Shown in pieces: positions 60,309 through 63,536 of a DNA stretch of 63,536 nucleotides (position 1 is its first letter; every line of letters begins with the position of its first letter). Under the pieces are notes generated by a model, which saw only the letters and a program-made list of their open reading frames with translations, was not told where the DNA came from and made no database searches. The position numbers were made by a program, and so were the translations under genes. The stretch lies in assembly GCA_045128835.1 (NCBI GenBank), contig JBGVRX010000006.1, positions 1 through 63,536 of the forward strand. Reading direction: 5' to 3'. The stretch is from CALVUJ01 sp045128835. GTDB lineage: Bacteria; Bacillota_I; Bacilli_A; RFN20; DUOF01.

Positions 60309-60336
60309 TATACTTATGATAAGTAAAGGAAGTGAT
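60309..60336 (+). promoter_or_regulatory. Promoter-SD module of the CvpA-like gene
   Basis: Extended -10 TGT-TATACT (hexamer 60309-60314), or the overlapping TATGAT (60315-60320), which is exactly 6 nt before AGGAAGTGAT (60327-60336); 4 nt then ATG 60341. Confidence 0.55.
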
Positions 60337-60340
60337 TGAA

Positions 60341-61342
60341 ATGGTGGGAATTATAAATAATGTACATCCGATCATTTTGGATACTGTTGTGGTTTCTGTT
60401 TTTGTTTTGATGATTTTCTTTGGAGTTATTAAGGGGATAAAGAAAACTGCGATAGATTTCGGGTTGTTTTTAGTTTCGCTTTTTTTAGGATTTAGTTCAT
60501 TCACAAATTCATTAAAAGTTGTTGTTGCTAAGAACTTTTTGGATATAAGCAGTTGGACTCCTGCGGGTAGTGATAATGCTTATAAGTTAGCTGCATCGTT
60601 CTTTACTAGTGTGTTAGCTTCTTTAATAATTTTCTTACTATTCTATATTTTATTACATGTTATAGAAATCTTAGTTAAGATGATTCTTAAGAAGAAAGCT
60701 GGGGATGCTCCAAAAGAGCCTAAGAGCAAAGTTGGAAGAGTATTTGCTGGTCTTCTTTCTGTTGTATATCAAGGTGCAGTATTTGTTGTTTTAATGATAT
60801 GTATGAATAACAATCTTGTTGGAATGAATGGTGCTTTTGGCAAGACTACTGTAACTAAATTTATTGTTAATAATTCTACAAATTTAATTGTTAAGATAGA
60901 TGAAGATGCAGAAGAGAAACTTGTTCTTAAACTTTTAAAAGGAGATGTTTTATATTCTCCTGAAGAAGAAATTGTAGATGGTTATTATTATTTAGAAGAG
61001 AATGCTTCAGAAGTATTTATGGAAAAAGAATATATTGAGGTTTTAGCTGATGAAAAATTAACAAATGAAGAAGCAGTAGAATTTATCAAAGAAAGATTAG
61101 TTGCAATTAGTCATTTGGCTAATGTTGCTACTGAACTAGATACGTTTGATACATATAATAAAGAGTTCAGTGATCTTGTTGAAGAATGGCTTACTTTAAT
61201 AGATAGAGCAAGACAAACTAAAGACCTAGGACAAATTGAATTTACTATGAATGAATTTAGTGAAATTCGTCTTTCTTTAGTACATGCAGGCTTGAGTGAT
61301 AAGACAATTGCTAAGTATGACGCAATTGCTATTGGAAAATAA
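60341..61342 (+). CDS. CvpA-like membrane protein
   Basis: 333 aa. Four hydrophobic segments in the first 165 residues (VVVSVFVLMIFFGVIKGIKK and after, GRVFAGLLSVVYQGAVFVVL near 130), with the short G-I-K-K turn typical of CvpA family proteins. The last 165 residues form a charged helical domain (NEEAVEFIKERLVAISHLAN) that I do not recognise. CvpA proteins relate to colicin V production or envelope stress, but the mechanism is unclear. ATG 60341 is preferred over GTG 60332, which is inside the SD. Confidence 0.68.
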   Translation: MVGIINNVHPIILDTVVVSVFVLMIFFGVIKGIKKTAIDFGLFLVSLFLGFSSFTNSLKVVVAKNFLDISSWTPAGSDNAYKLAASFFTSVLASLIIFLLFYILLHVIEILVKMILKKKAGDAPKEPKSKVGRVFAGLLSVVYQGAVFVVLMICMNNNLVGMNGAFGKTTVTKFIVNNSTNLIVKIDEDAEEKLVLKLLKGDVLYSPEEEIVDGYYYLEENASEVFMEKEYIEVLADEKLTNEEAVEFIKERLVAISHLANVATELDTFDTYNKEFSDLVEEWLTLIDRARQTKDLGQIEFTMNEFSEIRLSLVHAGLSDKTIAKYDAIAIGK

Positions 61343-61426
61343 AAAATAGTTTGGTCAAAAATATTTAATATAAAAAAATTATTGTATATAATAAAGTGTA
61401 GAGATATCTAAGGTAGGAGGAGTTTT

Positions 61427-62152
61427 ATGGAGATCACTTTTATTATAGATGCGGTTTTATATGCAATAATTTTAATTAGTATTTATTATGTTTTTAATAA
61501 GGTTTTTGCTAGGTCGAATATAGCGTATATTTTATTGTGCTCTTATGTTGTGAAAATTGCTGCCTTATTCTTTGAATTAGAGGCTCTTTCTTCTTTAGTT
61601 GATGTAGCAATAATAAGTGCTGTTTTAAGTGTTGTTATTTCAAATGAGCAAAAAATTAATAAACTATTAAAAAGAAAAAAAGCACCAAAGTCAAAACAAA
61701 ATGCGAATGCTGATAAAAAGCAATTATATAAAGTTATTAATACTACAGTTAATATGTTGTCATCTGCTAAAATTGGAGCAATTATGACTTTTGAAAAGAA
61801 AAATTCTTTAGATGAATATATAAAGCAAGGAGTTAAAGTTGATGCTCCTGTTAGTAGCGAACTTTTAACTACTATCTTCTATCCTGGAACAACGCTTCAT
61901 GATGGCGCTGTTGTAATTAGAGGTAATAATATTGAAGCCGCTTCTGTTTACTATACTCCAACAATAAAAGCTTTAGGTGGTAAGTATGGTGCAAGACATA
62001 GAGCTTCGTTAGGTATTAGTGAAGTGTGTGATGCTGTAACAGTTGTTGTAAGTGAAGAAACAGGAAGAATTTCTTTAGCGGTTGATGGAGAATTGATTGC
62101 TGTTAATAGAGAGAATTTCTTACAAATGTTTAAAGAAGAATTAGAAAAATAA
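61427..62152 (+). CDS. cdaA: Diadenylate cyclase CdaA (DacA)
   Basis: 241 aa; makes the essential second messenger c-di-AMP from two ATP at the membrane. Three hydrophobic segments in the first 80 residues precede the DisA_N catalytic domain with LHDGAVVIRG near 156-165 and the RHRASLG motif near 191. Somewhat shorter than Bacillus CdaA (about 270). GGTAGGAGGAG precedes ATG; TATAAT at 61387-61392 is a likely -10. Usually followed by cdaR and glmM, but here an IS lies 29 bp after the stop. Confidence 0.95.
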   Translation: MEITFIIDAVLYAIILISIYYVFNKVFARSNIAYILLCSYVVKIAALFFELEALSSLVDVAIISAVLSVVISNEQKINKLLKRKKAPKSKQNANADKKQLYKVINTTVNMLSSAKIGAIMTFEKKNSLDEYIKQGVKVDAPVSSELLTTIFYPGTTLHDGAVVIRGNNIEAASVYYTPTIKALGGKYGARHRASLGISEVCDAVTVVVSEETGRISLAVDGELIAVNRENFLQMFKEELEK

Positions 62153-62181
62153 TTAAAAGGATAAAATAAAAAGTTCACGTA

Positions 62182-62207
62182 TGAAGTGATTTAATAAAAG
62201 TAGACAA
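62182..62207 (+). repeat. IS left terminal inverted repeat
   Basis: It begins TGAAGT and ends AAAAGTAGACAA. It matches the reverse complement of 63511-63536, with the best conservation at the inner end. Confidence 0.8.
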
Positions 62208-62236
62208 AGAGTAAAAAAACTCAGTCTACTTTTTTT
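62197..62236 (+). terminator. Terminator inside the IS left end
   Basis: AAAGTAGAC...GAGT pairs with ACTC.GTCTACTTT around an A-rich loop and runs into T. It overlaps the inverted repeat and lies before the transposase promoter, so it should stop transcription entering from cdaA. Confidence 0.85.
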
Positions 62237-62238
62237 GT

Positions 62239-62257
62239 TATACTAGAATAAAGGAGG
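62239..62257 (+). promoter_or_regulatory. Transposase promoter and SD
   Basis: Extended -10 TGT-TATACT (hexamer 62239-62244), 6 nt, AAGGAGG (62251-62257), then ATG 62266. Confidence 0.6.
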
Positions 62258-62265
62258 AAAACAAC

Positions 62266-62649
62266 ATGAGCAGACCAAATGGAACAAAAAACATAATGCG
62301 AACACCAGAAGAAAAAGCAAAGCTAATATTAGAATTTATGAGTTCAAATATGACTAGAGTATTGTTTTGTAAAGAAAAAAACATTAGTAGACGTTTATTT
62401 ACAAAATGGTGTTATAAGTACGATAAAGAAGGGATAAAAGGATTAACATCAAAAACCGGAACAAAAATTGGAGCAAACAAGGGAAGACCAAAAAAAGCGA
62501 AAACAAGAGAAGAAGAATTAGAAAGAGAAAACTTAAAATTAAGAATAGAGATAGAACGATTAAAAAAAGGTTATTGTGTGAAAGGAGTTGGTCAAAGAAA
62601 GGAATACATTTCTATAAACAACAAGAGTTCCAAATCATCAGAGAATTAA
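62266..62649 (+). CDS. IS3-family transposase OrfA
   Basis: 127 aa; a DNA-binding protein with a helix-turn-helix (EEKAKLILEFMSSNMTRVLF, then ISRRLFTKWCYKYDKEG) and a leucine-zipper-like tail (EELERENLKLRIEIERLKK). The A7 run at 62562-62568 lies at the end of the zipper. A -1 shift there joins it to OrfB after RLKK. AAGGAGG precedes ATG. Alone it usually represses transposition. Confidence 0.92.
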   Translation: MSRPNGTKNIMRTPEEKAKLILEFMSSNMTRVLFCKEKNISRRLFTKWCYKYDKEGIKGLTSKTGTKIGANKGRPKKAKTREEELERENLKLRIEIERLKKGYCVKGVGQRKEYISINNKSSKSSEN

Positions 62650-63509
62650 GCCATAATTATCCGATAAACTATTTGTGTAAGATAATGGATATAAATAGAC
62701 CTAGTTATTATAAATGGAAGAAAAGGCTAAATACTCCATCAACTAAAATGGTTCAAAGAGAAACGGATATAAATGTAATAAGGGAAATTCACGAAAAACA
62801 CCCATCCCATGGATATAGATGGATTAACGCATATTTAAGAAGACATTATGGTGTAATAATGAGCAATAATCACGTTCATTTATGTTGTAAATATGCAGGA
62901 ATAATCTCACAAGGAAATCATTATAAATATGTAAAACCTGGCGAAGAAAAGAAAAACTATCCCAACTTAATAATGAAAAATTGGAAATATTTAACTAGGC
63001 CATTAGAAGTTGTTGTATCGGATATGACGTCATTTTATGTTAAAGGAAAATATTATGAACTGACATTTTATTTTGATGCTTTTACAAAAGAAATTCTTAG
63101 TTATTCTCTTGCTACTAGAAAAGGAGATACAAAACAATATTATGATGGACTTAATAAAGTTTTAAATCTAATAAAAAATGAAGAATGTACTGAACCAACT
63201 ATTTTGCACACAGATCAAGGTTCGGTATACTCTTCACTAAGCTATAACCAGCTTGTAAGTAATTATAACATTAAACGTTCAATGAGTCGAGCAGGAACCC
63301 CAACAGATAATCCAGTTAACGAATCATTGAACGGGTGGATTAAAGAAGAATTATTCATTGATTTTAACTTGAAAGAATCAGGTGACGTCGAGAAGACAAT
63401 AAAAGATTACGTTCATTATTTTAACAATGATAGGCCTGCATATTCTTTAAAATATAAAACTCCAACTCAGTTTAAAACCAAATTGGAGTTAAATTGTGCT
63501 TTTTTATAA
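62568..63509 (+). CDS. IS3-family transposase OrfB, made by -1 frameshift
   Basis: The integrase-type catalytic part. The HTH_21-like start (LSHNYPINYLCKIMDINRPS, PSHGYRWINAYLRR) is followed by the DDE core: D in VVSDMTSFY, D in LHTDQGSVYSS, and E in NPVNESLNGW with 35 residues between the last two. It has no good start or SD of its own (a TTG at 62574 is the first possibility). In frame from AGG at 62568 it continues OrfA after the slip, giving one OrfAB protein of about 415 aa. It appears intact. Confidence 0.92.
   Translation, partial: RLLCERSWSKKGIHFYKQQEFQIIRELSHNYPINYLCKIMDINRPSYYKWKKRLNTPSTKMVQRETDINVIREIHEKHPSHGYRWINAYLRRHYGVIMSNNHVHLCCKYAGIISQGNHYKYVKPGEEKKNYPNLIMKNWKYLTRPLEVVVSDMTSFYVKGKYYELTFYFDAFTKEILSYSLATRKGDTKQYYDGLNKVLNLIKNEECTEPTILHTDQGSVYSSLSYNQLVSNYNIKRSMSRAGTPTDNPVNESLNGWIKEELFIDFNLKESGDVEKTIKDYVHYFNNDRPAYSLKYKTPTQFKTKLELNCAFL
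63458..63490 (+). repeat. Hairpin in the IS right end
   Basis: AACTCCAA (63458-63465) and TTGGAGTT (63483-63490) form an 8-bp perfect inverted repeat around 17 nt, within the last codons of OrfB. The same hairpin is at 16-48. It may limit transcription across the right end or fold the mRNA. Confidence 0.6.
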
Positions 63510-63510
63510 A

Positions 63511-63536
63511 TTGTCTACTTTTTCTTGACTAGTTCA
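63511..63536 (-). repeat. IS right terminal inverted repeat
   Basis: It ends TTCA at the last base of the window; the identical copy is at 69-94. Confidence 0.8.

Larger units (their letters stand above)
62182..63536 (+). mobile_element. IS3-family insertion sequence, complete (1355 bp)
   Basis: Bounded by imperfect 26-bp inverted repeats (62182-62207 and 63511-63536; 18 of 26 match) with ends TGAA and TTCA, the TG...CA rule of the IS3 family. It holds two overlapping frames joined by an A7 slippery run, and a DD(35)E transposase, as in the IS150-like branch. The window ends exactly at the right end, and its last 94 bases recur at 1-94. Target duplication cannot be checked because the right flank is outside the window. 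Confidence 0.9.

Noticed and set aside
1..63536. Whole window as a circular plasmid or phage because of its terminal repeat
   Set aside because: The repeat is an IS end; the gene content is chromosomal (dnaE, polA, infC, mutS, cdaA), with no plasmid replication, phage or conjugation genes.

Overview
The window looks like one complete contig from the chromosome of an AT-rich (roughly 30% GC by eye), low-GC Gram-positive bacterium, probably an uncultured gut member of the Bacilli/Mollicutes-like lineages (Erysipelotrichia/RF39 type). The reasons are Firmicutes-type genes (dnaB/dnaI primosome, DnaE with a degenerate PHP domain, endonuclease-type MutL, CdaA, DUF951, L20-type leader), AGA/TTA-rich codon use, strong Shine-Dalgarno (SD) sites, and TGA used as a stop, which excludes the mycoplasma code. 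The lineage is an inference. Both ends lie in the same IS3-family element: bases 1-94 repeat 63443-63536 exactly. No stretch longer than 300 bases lacks a gene.

Layout. 1-94: right-end fragment of the IS. 109-1648 (-): nitrate/sulfonate/taurine-type ABC permease and ATPase, with no binding protein in the window. 1791-4073: leucine-rich-repeat protein with an unusual C-terminal domain. 4094-4423 (-): small gene that seems to lack a normal start codon. 4603-4678: tRNA-Lys(CTT). 4741-5819: uracil-DNA-glycosylase-like protein and GNAT. 5806-8567 (-): membrane-anchored protein, alanine racemase, sugar-type MFS/GPH transporter. 8782-15907: pyruvate:ferredoxin oxidoreductase, pyrophosphatase, small LRR protein, HAD phosphatase, LysRS. 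16009-21101: coiled-coil protein, RsuA-type pseudouridine synthase, DUF2207 membrane protein, ProRS, DUF2188 protein.

21246-27836 is a mismatch-repair/tRNA-modification cluster: mutS, an unknown gene, mutL, miaA, tcdA. 28441-34019: fhs, DUF951, and two ABC ATPase-permease fusions, the second apparently truncated. 34040-34567 (-): two cold-shock proteins. 34690-45398: SpoU methyltransferase, S66 peptidase, MFS protein, dnaE, lipoprotein, polA, mutM. 45435-51498: a large SF2 helicase with about eight C-terminal repeats, a YtaF/MntP-like protein on the other strand, dnaB and dnaI. 51595-54834: glycolytic operon pfkA-pyk-glucokinase. 54893-57113: surface protein, then infC-rpmI-rplT behind an attenuator leader. 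57201-62152: secreted/anchored protein, two U32-family proteins (-), CvpA-like protein, and the c-di-AMP synthase cdaA. 62182-63536: complete IS3-family element.

Several clusters keep Bacillus-like neighbourhoods in scrambled order (polA-mutM-ytaF-dnaB-dnaI, pfkA-pyk, infC-rpmI-rplT, the yrrN-yrrO pair). The most unusual general feature is a recurrent compact start module: a -10 box, about 6 nt, then GGTGAT or a similar SD, then 3-7 nt and the start codon. It implies that many mRNAs begin at, or within a few bases of, their ribosome-binding site.
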